The notes beneath the pieces were generated by a model. The model did no database searches, was not told where the DNA came from, and was given only the letters and a program-made list of their open reading frames with translations. A stretch of 36,171 bases of DNA from Methanobacteriota archaeon (GTDB taxonomy: Archaea > Thermoplasmatota > Thermoplasmata > RBG-16-68-12): assembly GCA_005878515.1 (NCBI GenBank), contig VBLZ01000096.1:1-36171 (forward strand), given 5' to 3'. Shown piece after piece: positions 26,374 through 34,544 of the stretch. The translations under genes and the position numbers were made by a program. The first letter of the stretch is position 1. Each line of letters opens with the position of its first letter.

Positions 26374-26388
26374 TATAACACCGTTATA
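26374..26388 (+). promoter_or_regulatory. Palindrome overlapping the ZIP transporter promoter
   Basis: TATAAC-ACC-GTTATA is a perfect 6-bp inverted repeat with a 3-nt spacer. It contains the only good TATA-like sequences ahead of the transporter, and the right arm centre is about 27 nt before the TTG start. A metal-responsive repressor covering the TATA box is a reasonable guess. Confidence 0.5.
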
Positions 26389-26411
26389 CAAGCAGCGAAA
26401 CGGGTGCCTCG

Positions 26412-27188
26412 TTGACCGATGTGCTCTACGCCGGGTTTCTCGGTCTGATCGCGGGACTGGTGCCGGTCTACATCGGTCTGGCTCCGTTGTGGATCTTCAA
26501 GCGGCTCTCCGTCGGATGGAGAACCGGGCTCGTGAGTTTCTCCGCTGGCATCCTCCTGTTTCTGTTCGCCGATGTCACGCATGAGGGCGTCGAACTCTCG
26601 CAGGCGGCCGGGAGCGCGCCGGCGCTGTTTGCGTTGGGCCTGGGGCTGGGCCTCCTCGGACCCGTGGCGATAACGCACATCCGGCGATGGAAGATGGCTT
26701 CACAAACCCCGGCGCTGCCATCGGACGCATCGTCGACGCCGATCGTCAGCGCGAAACTTTTCACCGCCCAAATGATCGCCCTGGGCATCGGGCTTCATAA
26801 CCTCGGGGAGGGACTTGCGATCGGGGCGGCGTATGCGGCGGGGGTCCTCGGCCTCACCAACCTCCTCGTTATCGGGTTCGCCCTCCACAATTCCACTGAG
26901 GGGCTGGGAATCTCGGGTCCGATCGCATCCACCAACACCGGCGCCCGGGACGCGCTTATCCTCGGATTCCTCGCGGGCTCCCCGACCATCCTCGGCAGCA
27001 TGATCGGCTCGCTCGCCTACTCCGCAGCGCTCGGGACCCTGTTTTTCTCGGCTGCGGCGGGCGCGTTGCTCTACGTGATCGTCGAGCTTGTCAAGGTCAC
27101 TTCCACGCCGGAGCCCAGCAAAATCGTCTTCGTCGGAATGGTGATCGGCATCGTCCTAATGTTCGTGACCGGCCTTCTGGTTCGGTGA
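26412..27188 (+). CDS. ZIP-family metal transporter
   Basis: 258 residues, probably eight membrane helices, moving Zn2+, Fe2+ or related divalent ions into the cytosol. Helix 4 carries H129-N130-L-G-E133-G and helix 5 H159-N160-S-T-E163-G, the paired HNxxEG motifs that form the binuclear metal site of ZIP proteins. A D54-V-T-H57-E58 motif in an earlier helix may add ligands. The loop at about 91-115 is short and lacks a His-rich metal-sensing stretch. The start is TTG 26412 with GGGTG just upstream; GTG 26421 is an alternative. The promoter overlaps a palindrome, pointing to metal-controlled expression (inference). It is tail-to-tail with larE, 30 bp apart. Confidence 0.92.
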   Translation: MTDVLYAGFLGLIAGLVPVYIGLAPLWIFKRLSVGWRTGLVSFSAGILLFLFADVTHEGVELSQAAGSAPALFALGLGLGLLGPVAITHIRRWKMASQTPALPSDASSTPIVSAKLFTAQMIALGIGLHNLGEGLAIGAAYAAGVLGLTNLLVIGFALHNSTEGLGISGPIASTNTGARDALILGFLAGSPTILGSMIGSLAYSAALGTLFFSAAAGALLYVIVELVKVTSTPEPSKIVFVGMVIGIVLMFVTGLLVR

Positions 27189-27218
27189 GTCAACCGGGGA
27201 TCCCGACACGCGTGCCAT

Positions 27219-28046
27219 TCACCGGAGATCCTCGTTCATCGAGCCGCTGCGGTACCCGCGAAGATCGACCGTTACGTACGCGAACCCGGCATTGCGGACC
27301 GCCTCCACCACTTTCTCGGCCATCGCGGTCTCGGACATTCGCGGAAGATCCTCTCGAGGCACCTCGATCCGCGCAATCCCGTCGTGGGCGCGCACGCGCA
27401 CGACCCGGAAGCCCAACGCCCGAATCGCTCCCTCGGCCGCCTCGACGCGCTGTAGCTTTTCCACGGTAATCACCTCGCCGTATGCAATCCGAGAAGACAG
27501 ACATGCGTTGCTCGGCTTATCGAAAAAGCTGAGGTGCAACTCGCGCGCGAGCGCTCGCACATCCGCTTTCCGGAAACCGAATTCGACGAGCGGATGCCAG
27601 AAGCCCGCCTCGTTCATCGCTTGGATCCCTGGCCGATGGTCGCCCAGGTCTGAGACGTTGACGCCATCCGCGATTGCCGCGAACCCCTGCTTTGACGCCA
27701 GGGGCTTCAACGCCGCCCCGAGCTCTTGGCGGCAAAAGTAGCATCGATTGGCCGGATTCGCGACGTACCGATCGTTGGCCAGCTCGGAAACGCGGACGGT
27801 CTCGAGCCGAATCCCGATCTCGGCGGCTTCGGAGATCGCCTCGGCGAGCTCCCAACGGGCCAGAGATTCCGCGTCTGCGAGGACCGCCAGCGCATTGTCC
27901 CCGAGCGCATCGTGCGCGACGCGTGCAACGAGGCCGCTGTCGACCCCTCCGGAGAAGGCGACGAGGACGCGGCCCCGGGATCGCATCGCGGCGGCCATGC
28001 GATCGTGCGCACCTCGCAGGTCGAACGAGCGACTCGCGGTCTCCAT
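27219..28046 (-). CDS. larE: LarE-type ATP-dependent sulfur transferase, three-cysteine form
   Basis: 275 residues. LarE adenylates a carboxylate of the pyridinium precursor and inserts sulfur on the way to the nickel-pincer cofactor of LarA-type racemases. The PP-loop is S32-G-G-V-D-S37. C102 and C105 (NRCYFCRQEL) and C182 (SNACLSSRIAYG) form the three-Cys set that in some LarE proteins holds a [4Fe-4S] cluster carrying the donated sulfur, instead of a single sacrificial cysteine. The length fits the family. The frame stays open far upstream, but that part is antisense to threonine synthase. The ATG is chosen because GGCTTTATCC (28070-28079, minus strand) lies about 25 nt ahead. No larA, larB or larC is in the window, so another ExsB-like role is possible. 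Confidence 0.88.
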   Translation of the reverse strand: METASRSFDLRGAHDRMAAAMRSRGRVLVAFSGGVDSGLVARVAHDALGDNALAVLADAESLARWELAEAISEAAEIGIRLETVRVSELANDRYVANPANRCYFCRQELGAALKPLASKQGFAAIADGVNVSDLGDHRPGIQAMNEAGFWHPLVEFGFRKADVRALARELHLSFFDKPSNACLSSRIAYGEVITVEKLQRVEAAEGAIRALGFRVVRVRAHDGIARIEVPREDLPRMSETAMAEKVVEAVRNAGFAYVTVDLRGYRSGSMNEDLR

Positions 28047-28124
28047 CGCCTCATCGAACGCGGCAGCGGGGATAAAGCCATCGCGCGTGACAAAACGTAA
28101 TGGCCCCCGTCGAGATGACGGCGC

Positions 28125-29342
28125 GTGCGCCCTGCTTTCCTCGAATGCACCGCGTGCTCGAAGCACCACGCGCTCCGGCTCCTCAACACCTGCGACTGCG
28201 GTGGTCCCTTGTTCGCCCGATACGACTGGAAGGACATCGACCGCGAGGACCTGCTGCCCCGGGGGGATCTCTGGCGATACGCGCCGCTTCTCCCGCTGGA
28301 GCCCGCGGAGATCCGATCGCGCGGTGAAGGAGGGACGCCCCTTCACCAACTCGAGCGAATCGGCTCCGGAGGCCGGGTCGCGCGTCTCAAGGTCGCGTCG
28401 TTGCACGTCAAGGACGAAGGACTGAATCCGACCCGCACGTTCAAGGCGCGCGGCATGGCGGTCGCGGTCCCCATGGCCTGCGCCTTGGGCGCGACGACCT
28501 TGGCCGTCCCGACCGCCGGAAACGCGGGCGCCGCGTTGGCGGCGTATGCGGCCACGTACGGCGCACGCGCCATCGTGATCATGGCGAGCGACGGTCCCCC
28601 GTCTCAAGCCCGCGACGCCATCGCGTACGGAGCGGAGGTGCTCCGAGTCGACGAGGATATCGCGGACGCCGCGCGGATCGTCGCCGAACTCTCGACCGCG
28701 ACCGAGTTGTTCAGTGTTGCAACGTTGCGGGAACCGTATCGGGTCGAAGGCAAGAAGACGATACTCTTCGAAATCTGGGAGGCGCTCGGCGGCATGCCGG
28801 ACTGGATCCTCGTCCCAACGGGAGGCGGCACTGGAATCGTCGGGATGTGGAAGGCGCTTCACGAACTGCGCGAGCTCGGTTGGTACGAGGGACCGTGGCC
28901 GCGTTTCGGGATCGTTCAGGCCGAAGGATGCGCGCCGCTTGTGAAGGCCTGGAAGGCGGGCCGGGAGACGGCCGAGCCCTGGCCGATGCCGCACACCCAA
29001 GCGGCCGGGCTTCGGGTTCCGGCGACCCTCGCCGACCGAATCGTGCTCCGGGCCATCCGCGAGACGCGCGGCGCGGCCGTCGCGGTTTCAGACGAAGCGA
29101 TGAAAGTCGCGGCATTGAATCTCGCCGTCCTCGAAGGGATCGGTGCGTGCCTGGAGGGGGCGGCGACCCTCGCCGGTCTCCGGCGCCTCTACGACGACGG
29201 CACCATCACGCGGGAGGACCGGGTCGTGCTGATGAACACCGGCGCGACCGACGGCGGGACCGTCCCTTCCGTCGAAGTTCCGGAAGTAAAGACGGCGGAA
29301 CAGGTCCGGCAGTACCTCGGTCTCACGCCGCGTGCTTCTTGA
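28125..29342 (+). CDS. thrC: Threonine synthase, PLP-dependent, with N-terminal zinc ribbon
   Basis: 405 residues. It converts O-phosphohomoserine to threonine. The zinc-ribbon-like N-terminus has C8-x2-C11 and C23-x-C25 (NTCDCGGPL), as in many archaeal enzymes. The PLP lysine is K107 in NPTRTFKARG. PTAGNAGAALAAYAA is the substrate/phosphate loop, and PTGGGTGIVGMW holds the cofactor phosphate. HTQAAGLRVP is typical of this branch of the family. The GTG start is the only one after an in-frame TGA at 28116-28118, and a GTAATGG box about 25 nt upstream suggests a leaderless mRNA. It is divergent from larE and overlaps the convergent peroxiredoxin gene by 20 bp. A related PLP lyase activity cannot be fully excluded. 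Confidence 0.92.
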   Translation: MRPAFLECTACSKHHALRLLNTCDCGGPLFARYDWKDIDREDLLPRGDLWRYAPLLPLEPAEIRSRGEGGTPLHQLERIGSGGRVARLKVASLHVKDEGLNPTRTFKARGMAVAVPMACALGATTLAVPTAGNAGAALAAYAATYGARAIVIMASDGPPSQARDAIAYGAEVLRVDEDIADAARIVAELSTATELFSVATLREPYRVEGKKTILFEIWEALGGMPDWILVPTGGGTGIVGMWKALHELRELGWYEGPWPRFGIVQAEGCAPLVKAWKAGRETAEPWPMPHTQAAGLRVPATLADRIVLRAIRETRGAAVAVSDEAMKVAALNLAVLEGIGACLEGAATLAGLRRLYDDGTITREDRVVLMNTGATDGGTVPSVEVPEVKTAEQVRQYLGLTPRAS

Positions 29343-29799
29343 CTTCCTCGAGAATTCTCGCATGGTCCGGTGGGACTTTTGGATCCTCCGTGACCCACTT
29401 GTACCGGATGACCCCGTTCGCGTCGAGCACGAAGACCGACCGTTTCGTCACGCCCTGCAGGCCGAAACTCCCGAAGCGATCGTAGAGCACCCCGTACGTC
29501 GCGCTGACTTTCTTGTTCCAGTCGCTCAGCAACGGGTAGTTGAGGTGGTTCTGTTCCTTGAAGACGCGATGGCTGTGGTGACTGTCCGTGCTGATGCCGA
29601 ACACCTTCGCACCCCACTTCTGGAGGTCTCCCATCGAGTCACGCATCGCGCAGAGCTGGCCTTGGCACACGTTCGTGAAGTCCCAGACGTAGAAGGACAG
29701 GATCACCGGGCCGCCGCCGAGCTCGTTCGAGAGCGTGACGGGCTTGCCTTCGTCGCTGAGCACCGTGAAGTCCGGCGCCTTCTCGCCGACATCGACCAT
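29323..29799 (-). CDS. Peroxiredoxin (AhpC/TSA, Bcp-like)
   Basis: 158 residues with a thioredoxin fold; it reduces peroxides in the cytosol. The active-site stretch is FYVWDFTNVCQGQLC: the peroxidatic Cys is C45 in T-x-x-C, and the Pro usual in P-x-x-x-T-x-x-C is Trp39/Asp40 here. C50, five residues on, is placed like the resolving Cys of Bcp/PrxQ proteins. APDFTVLSDEG near the N-terminus and the late WVTEDPKV segment fit the family. GGGTTATCCC (29831-29840, minus strand) lies about 35 nt ahead of the ATG. The 3' end overlaps threonine synthase by 20 bp, tail-to-tail. Confidence 0.92.
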   Translation of the reverse strand: MVDVGEKAPDFTVLSDEGKPVTLSNELGGGPVILSFYVWDFTNVCQGQLCAMRDSMGDLQKWGAKVFGISTDSHHSHRVFKEQNHLNYPLLSDWNKKVSATYGVLYDRFGSFGLQGVTKRSVFVLDANGVIRYKWVTEDPKVPPDHARILEEVKKHAA

Positions 29800-29902
29800 C
29801 CGTGCCCCACTGCGGTCGAGAGGCGGGTCGGGGATAACCCTTTCGCTTCGGCACTCCGCGAAGTCCGGAACGCGGAACGGAATGTATATCTAACGGTGGG
29901 AA

Positions 29903-29913
29903 CCCATTATGGG
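29903..29913. promoter_or_regulatory. 11-bp palindrome at the radical SAM gene start site
   Basis: CCCAT-T-ATGGG is a perfect palindrome about 20 bp downstream of the TATA-like GTATATCT at 29885-29892. It is therefore close to the expected transcription start. It is a small possible operator, and chance cannot be excluded. Confidence 0.3.
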
Positions 29914-29987
29914 CCTCGCCTGTCCAGAGGGAATGCTGAACTAGACCGAACGCATCGCTCAGGGGAACAAGGGGTAGGGGGGAACGA

Positions 29988-31562
29988 ATGGCGAAGTACG
30001 TGCTCGCCGCCGATTACACACTCATGACGGATTACCGCAACGTCCCTCTGGCTACGTTCTTCAGCTGCATTCCAACGGACTACTGGCACTCCCGCCTCGT
30101 GTTTCGCATCCTGGCGGACCCGCCGAAGCTCGACCCGGAGGGCCGGCCCATCCGGGTGCCGTACGGCCTTCGAAAAGTCGAGGCATCCCTCGTTCGCGCG
30201 TACGGGCGCGACGCGGTCGTCATCGCCGACCCTCGGAACATCGACCGATACATCGATGACGAGACGGAGGTGGTCGGACTGAGCCCGATGGATCCCCTCG
30301 GCCTCGGTCCCGTCAGCATGTCCTTCACGATGGGCGGGGTCCTCACGCCCTTCACCAAAGCGATGTTCCTCGATCTTGTCCGGCGCGTGCAGCGACCCAA
30401 CCGAAAATACAAGGTCGTCCTCGGGGGGCCGGGCGCCTGGCATTTCGACTATCGCCCGGAAATGCAGGCATCCCTCGGCATTGACCACATCGTCCACGGG
30501 GAGGTCGACCACCTCGTCCCGGAGATTTTCGATCGGATCGTGAACGATCATGCGCCCCCAGTCATGCGCTTCACCAACGCGACCGCCCCCACGGTCGACC
30601 AAATCCCAAAAATCCTCGGTCCGACGATGCACGCGATGAACGAGGTGATGCGGGGATGCGGCCGTGGCTGCGAGTTCTGCGAAGTCACGCTGCGTCGCCC
30701 CCGGTATTTCCCGTTCGACTACATCGGCGACGAAATCGCCATGAACACGAAGGTCGGGGAATCGTCGATCCAACTCCACTCGGACGACATCTTCCTGTAC
30801 AACCTCGAGAACTGGAAGACGATGGAGCCAAACGAGGACGCAGTCAAAGACCTCTTCCGGTACGTCATGGCCCAACCCGGCGTCTCTCATTGTTACCCCA
30901 CGCACGGAACCGTCAGCGCCGCGGTCACGAACCCGGGGCTCATCCGGGACATCTCGGACATCGTGCGGGCCGGCCCCCGCAAGTGGGTCGGCATCCAGAG
31001 CGGCATCGAGACGGGGAGCCCCGCGCTCTCCCGAGCCGTGCTGCACCGGAAGGCCGCTCCGTTCTCCGCCGAAGAATGGCCGGACCTCGTCGTGCAGGGC
31101 ACGCAGATCCTAAACCGCAACTATTGGTATCCAGCCTTCACGATCATCCTCGGCCTGCCGGGTGAGACTCCGGAGGACGCGTGGATGACCGTGGACCTCC
31201 TGGACCGGATGGAGCAGATCCCGGACGGCCACTTCATCACGGCGCCGCTCACGTTCGTTCCGATCGGCGTGTTGCGAGGCGAGGAGTTCTACAACCTCGA
31301 CGAGATGATCGACGAGTCGCGTTTCAACGTCGCCTACCGCGCGTGGCGGCACGTCCTGCTGGAAATCGACACGGATCTGTGGCAGCTCACGCGGCTCCCT
31401 GCCCCAACGAGGGCGCTGATCGTCGCCACGGCACGGATCGGGGGCCGATACATCCTCGGAATCATGCACCGGTATGCGAGGCGGATGGGCTTCCGAATCC
31501 GCGCGCCGGCAACGACGCGCCGTCAGGCGGAAGGCCACACCGTCAGCTTCCCGGCGGCGTGA
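29988..31562 (+). CDS. B12-binding-type radical SAM protein of unknown function
   Basis: 524 residues. The N-terminal part (about 60-200) looks like a cobalamin-binding-type Rossmann domain (VVGLSPMDPLGLGP, VVLGGPGAWHF, HGEVDHLVPEIF), but no D-x-H-x-x-G motif is seen, so cobalamin may bind base-off without His or not at all. The radical SAM core starts with C224-x3-C228-x2-C231 (RGCGRGCEFC) for the [4Fe-4S] cluster. G-I-Q-S-G-I-E-T-G-S and ILGLPGETPEDAW are later core motifs. The C-terminus (about 440-524) is basic and helical. AGGGGGG 5 nt before the ATG fixes the start. The leader is about 75 nt. Substrate unknown: methylthiolation, methylation or lipid chemistry are all possible. It is tail-to-tail with the GNAT gene (12 bp). 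Confidence 0.9.
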   Translation: MAKYVLAADYTLMTDYRNVPLATFFSCIPTDYWHSRLVFRILADPPKLDPEGRPIRVPYGLRKVEASLVRAYGRDAVVIADPRNIDRYIDDETEVVGLSPMDPLGLGPVSMSFTMGGVLTPFTKAMFLDLVRRVQRPNRKYKVVLGGPGAWHFDYRPEMQASLGIDHIVHGEVDHLVPEIFDRIVNDHAPPVMRFTNATAPTVDQIPKILGPTMHAMNEVMRGCGRGCEFCEVTLRRPRYFPFDYIGDEIAMNTKVGESSIQLHSDDIFLYNLENWKTMEPNEDAVKDLFRYVMAQPGVSHCYPTHGTVSAAVTNPGLIRDISDIVRAGPRKWVGIQSGIETGSPALSRAVLHRKAAPFSAEEWPDLVVQGTQILNRNYWYPAFTIILGLPGETPEDAWMTVDLLDRMEQIPDGHFITAPLTFVPIGVLRGEEFYNLDEMIDESRFNVAYRAWRHVLLEIDTDLWQLTRLPAPTRALIVATARIGGRYILGIMHRYARRMGFRIRAPATTRRQAEGHTVSFPAA

Positions 31563-31574
31563 GGCAGGAATCGT

Positions 31575-32480
31575 TCACCCGGCGAGGCGCGCGGTAACGG
31601 ACTGGCCCCCGATCTGAATGAAATCCATCGACCGATAGAGCACGATCGCCGGATCGTTGCCGACTGTGACGTACAGGGCGAGTCGGGACTCATCGCGACC
31701 CGCGAGGCGCGTCATCGCGGCCTGGAGCAACGCCCGACCAAACCCGCGACCGCGGCGATCCTTCGCCACCCCGAGCTCCGCGACGAGCGGCATGCCCATC
31801 CAATGCGTGATCAGGATTGCACCCACGATCCGGTCGCCCTCGAGTGCGACTTGCGAGGCGTCCGGCATGAACTGACCGGAATCGCCTTTGAAGAGGCCGG
31901 CCACGTAGCCGCGCCATTCCTCCTCAGGCCCCGTGTGGATGCCATACTGCTGCTCCATGTGTCCTTCGTACACATCCATGAGGAACTTCGTGAGGCCAAG
32001 GACTTCGTCCTCCTCCGGAGGTTGCAGCACCACGCCGGCGGGCACGACAGTCCGCTTCGTCGGAGCTTCCATCCGCATGCGCGCAAAGACACGCTGGAAG
32101 CCGAGCGAAGAGAATGCGGATTCGTAGATGTCCTCGAAGTGCGCCGTGATTGAGGTCGCGCCACCGGCCCGGAGCAGGTCCATCGACTTCAGAAGCGCCG
32201 CGGCAGCCTCCTCGCGAGATGTTGGGTCCATTGAGAACCCCGAGATCTCGGCGGGGCCTAACCGCACGGTGCCGATGATTCGGCCGTCTCTCTTGACCGA
32301 GAAATGGGACCGCTGTTCCTCCGGAGGGAGCGCGAGGTACCGATCCAGGTGGACCTTGAGGTCGCTCGTCGGCAGATCTGTGCGGCCGGAGACGAAGGTC
32401 TGCCAGTACGCATGGGCGTCCGTCGTCTGCAAGGGCTCCAGGCTCAACGGCACAGCGCCCGCGAGGGGTTCGCGAAACAT
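31575..32480 (-). CDS. GNAT-family N-acetyltransferase with degenerate N-terminal half
   Basis: 301 residues from the ATG; a TTG just before it is an alternative. The C-terminal half (about 150-301) is a clear GNAT domain: motif A VAELGVAKDRRGRGFGRALL with the R-x-x-G-x-G acetyl-CoA pyrophosphate loop, then a YVTVGNDPAIVLYRSMDF motif B. The N-terminal half (about 10-140) also has a GNAT-like outline (IIGTVRLGP, YESAFSSLGFQRV) but no acetyl-CoA loop, so the protein is probably a tandem GNAT with one dead half. The acceptor is unknown. A box at 32498-32507, 23 nt upstream, is shared with the divergent acyl-CoA dehydrogenase. Confidence 0.87.
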   Translation of the reverse strand: MFREPLAGAVPLSLEPLQTTDAHAYWQTFVSGRTDLPTSDLKVHLDRYLALPPEEQRSHFSVKRDGRIIGTVRLGPAEISGFSMDPTSREEAAAALLKSMDLLRAGGATSITAHFEDIYESAFSSLGFQRVFARMRMEAPTKRTVVPAGVVLQPPEEDEVLGLTKFLMDVYEGHMEQQYGIHTGPEEEWRGYVAGLFKGDSGQFMPDASQVALEGDRIVGAILITHWMGMPLVAELGVAKDRRGRGFGRALLQAAMTRLAGRDESRLALYVTVGNDPAIVLYRSMDFIQIGGQSVTARLAG

Positions 32481-32497
32481 CAAGCTTCGGCCGCGGA

Positions 32498-32507
32498 GAT
32501 TTTATGC
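32498..32507. promoter_or_regulatory. Shared TATA-like box of two divergent genes
   Basis: GATTTTATGC on the plus strand and GCATAAAATC on the minus strand. It lies about 30 nt before the dehydrogenase ATG and 23 nt before the GNAT ATG, and the whole intergenic gap is only 52 bp. It is the only AT-rich element in the gap, so one box may serve both directions. Confidence 0.5.
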
Positions 32508-32532
32508 GGAAGGAGGCCCTTCGACACGATGC

Positions 32533-33669
32533 ATGGACTTCGGGCTCACGGAAATCCAGGAGATTACGCGCAAGACGGTCCGCGACTTCGCGGAACAAGA
32601 GGTCATCCCACAGTCCCGCGCCTTCGACGAGAGCCAGGAGTTCCCGCACGCGTGGGCCAAGAAGATGGGGGAGCTCGGACTCTTCGGGGTCTTCGTCCCG
32701 GAGAAGTACGGGGGTGCGGGCCTCGATACCGTCTGCTATGCGATCACGATCGAGGAACTCTCGCGCGGGGATGCGAGCGCCGGCGTCATCGCGGCGGTGT
32801 GCAACGGCCTTGTCTGCGAACCGCTCCTGCGCTACGGGAACGAGGAGCAAAAGCGGAGGTTCCTCGAACCGGTCGCGCGGGGAGAATGGATGGGCGCCTA
32901 CGCGCTCACGGAGCCCGGGAGTGGCTCCGACGCGGCCGCGATGCGCACGACCGCCACACTCGAGCGGGACGAGTGGGTCTTGCGCGGCACGAAGACGTTC
33001 GCGACGAACGGGTCCGTGGCCAAGATTGTGGTCGTGTATGCTCGGACGGGCGCGAAGAAGCACGAGATCTCTGCATTCGTCGTCCCGACCGACGCCACGG
33101 GCTTCTCCGTGTTGAAGAAGGAGGACAAGATGGGAATCCGCGCGAGCGACACGGTCACCCTAGGGTTTGACGGCTGTCGGATTCCGAAGGAGAACCTTCT
33201 GGGAGACCTTCACAAAGGCTTCACGATCGCGATGGAGACGCTCGACGGGGGCCGGATCGGCATCGCCGCCCAGGCGCTCGGCATCGGCCAGCGGGCCCTC
33301 GAGGAGTCCACTAAGTACGCGAAGGAACGGCAGGCGTTCGGACAGAAGATCGCGGAGTTCCAGGCGATCCAATGGAAGCTCGCGGACATGGCGACGGAGA
33401 TCGACGCGGCCCGGCTGCTGACCTACCGCGCCGCGCATCTGGAAGATCGTGGGCAGCGGCACACGTACGAATCGAGCGTCGCGAAGCTCTTCGCGTCGGA
33501 GGCGGCCCATCGAGCCGTCGACGCCGCGGTTCAGATTCACGGCGGCTACGGATTCATCAAGGATTACGTGGTGGAGAAGTTGTACAGGGACCAACGCGTC
33601 ACGGAAATCTACGAAGGGACCTCCGAGGTCCAGCGGCTCGTCATCGCGCGTTCGATTCTCGGCGGCTGA
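32533..33669 (+). CDS. Acyl-CoA dehydrogenase
   Basis: 378 residues, the usual family length. It is a FAD enzyme that introduces an alpha-beta double bond into acyl-CoA in fatty-acid or branched-chain amino-acid breakdown, passing electrons to ETF. Visible are the N-terminal helical domain, AYALTEPGSGSDAAAMRTTA (FAD and substrate contacts), FVVPTDATGFSV in the beta domain, and the late helices with QAFGQKIAEFQAIQW and IHGGYGFIKD. The catalytic base is E361 in EIYEGTSEVQR, the position used by short- and medium-chain enzymes; isovaleryl- and long-chain types use another place. Chain length is not certain. The frame extends upstream but has no coding character there. ATG 32533 sits about 30 nt after the shared TATA box. 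Confidence 0.95.
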   Translation: MDFGLTEIQEITRKTVRDFAEQEVIPQSRAFDESQEFPHAWAKKMGELGLFGVFVPEKYGGAGLDTVCYAITIEELSRGDASAGVIAAVCNGLVCEPLLRYGNEEQKRRFLEPVARGEWMGAYALTEPGSGSDAAAMRTTATLERDEWVLRGTKTFATNGSVAKIVVVYARTGAKKHEISAFVVPTDATGFSVLKKEDKMGIRASDTVTLGFDGCRIPKENLLGDLHKGFTIAMETLDGGRIGIAAQALGIGQRALEESTKYAKERQAFGQKIAEFQAIQWKLADMATEIDAARLLTYRAAHLEDRGQRHTYESSVAKLFASEAAHRAVDAAVQIHGGYGFIKDYVVEKLYRDQRVTEIYEGTSEVQRLVIARSILGG

Positions 33670-33743
33670 GAACACTCAAGTCCCCTCCGTACCAGAACCG
33701 ATCCTGCGACGAGCCTTTATGCCACCGTGGCTTTTGCGGCACG

Positions 33744-34475
33744 ATGGCCACGCGCGTTCTCTACATGGAGGAGCGCCGGGGACAGGATCCGGACCCGTGT
33801 TATGCGCGGGAGTTCGACGCGCGGATCGTCGAACGCGGCCCTGATTTCGTCGTCCTCGATCAGACCCTCTTCTACGCGGAGGGAGGCGGGCAGCCCGATG
33901 ACACCGGGAGCCTTCAATGGACCGACGGCGAGGCTCGGGTCCTTCGGGTCACGAAGGAGAAGGGCATCATCAAGCACCACGTTGATCGGATGCCGAGTGC
34001 GGACTCGGTGCACGGCGTCATCGACTGGGATCGGCGGTACAAGCACATGCGCATGCACACCTCCCAGCATCTCATGTCCGGACTCGTCTTCCGAACGTAT
34101 GCAGCGAGGACCGTTGGGAATCAGATCCACATGGACTACAGTCGCGTGGATTTTCAACCCGCGAATTTCACGGCCGACGATTTGAAGCGGATCGAAGACG
34201 AGTGCAACGGGGTCGTCGCCTCGGCGCAGGATGTCCGGATCTTCGAAGAGGATCGTGCGGTTGTCCATAACAAGATCGAAGACCGAGCCCTGCTCGAGCT
34301 CATCCCACAATCCGTTCGGCGCCTGCGAATCATCCAGATCGGCAACGCGGACTACTGCCCCTGCGGCGGGACGCATCTGAAAAACGTGTCCGAGATCGGA
34401 AGGGTCCGCATCCTTGAGAAGCGCTCGAAAGGGAAAGAAACGGACCGCATCGTGTACGAGCTCCTCCCTGGGTAG
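33744..34475 (+). CDS. alaX: AlaX-type alanyl-tRNA editing protein
   Basis: 243 residues. It is a free-standing relative of the AlaRS editing domain that hydrolyses Ser or Gly mischarged on tRNA-Ala. The Gly-rich AEGGGQPDD motif is at 46-53. The zinc site is H105-T-S-Q-H109 and C207-G-G-T-H211, with an extra C205. The length and GGGQP motif match the AlaX-M/L class with an N-terminal extension. There is no synthetase domain. CCTTTATGCC (33714-33723) is about 25 nt before the ATG, so the mRNA is probably leaderless. It follows the dehydrogenase by 74 bp but has its own promoter. Confidence 0.94.
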   Translation: MATRVLYMEERRGQDPDPCYAREFDARIVERGPDFVVLDQTLFYAEGGGQPDDTGSLQWTDGEARVLRVTKEKGIIKHHVDRMPSADSVHGVIDWDRRYKHMRMHTSQHLMSGLVFRTYAARTVGNQIHMDYSRVDFQPANFTADDLKRIEDECNGVVASAQDVRIFEEDRAVVHNKIEDRALLELIPQSVRRLRIIQIGNADYCPCGGTHLKNVSEIGRVRILEKRSKGKETDRIVYELLPG

Positions 34476-34544
34476 CCGTCTTGCCGAATCGGAGAAGCGG
34501 GAGCGAGTGCTTATGGACTCCCAATCCCTTGGATTGACCGAACC

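Noticed and set aside
28047..29000. Upstream extension of the larE frame to 593 codons
   Set aside because: This part is antisense to threonine synthase and Arg-rich. LarE homology begins near 28046, where a TATA-like box fits a leaderless start.
32128..32532. N-terminal extension of the acyl-CoA dehydrogenase frame
   Set aside because: It overlaps the GNAT gene in antisense, and family length and promoter both support ATG 32533.
33372..33743. N-terminal extension of the AlaX frame
   Set aside because: It lies inside the dehydrogenase gene in another frame. A TATA box 25 nt before ATG 33744 fixes the start.
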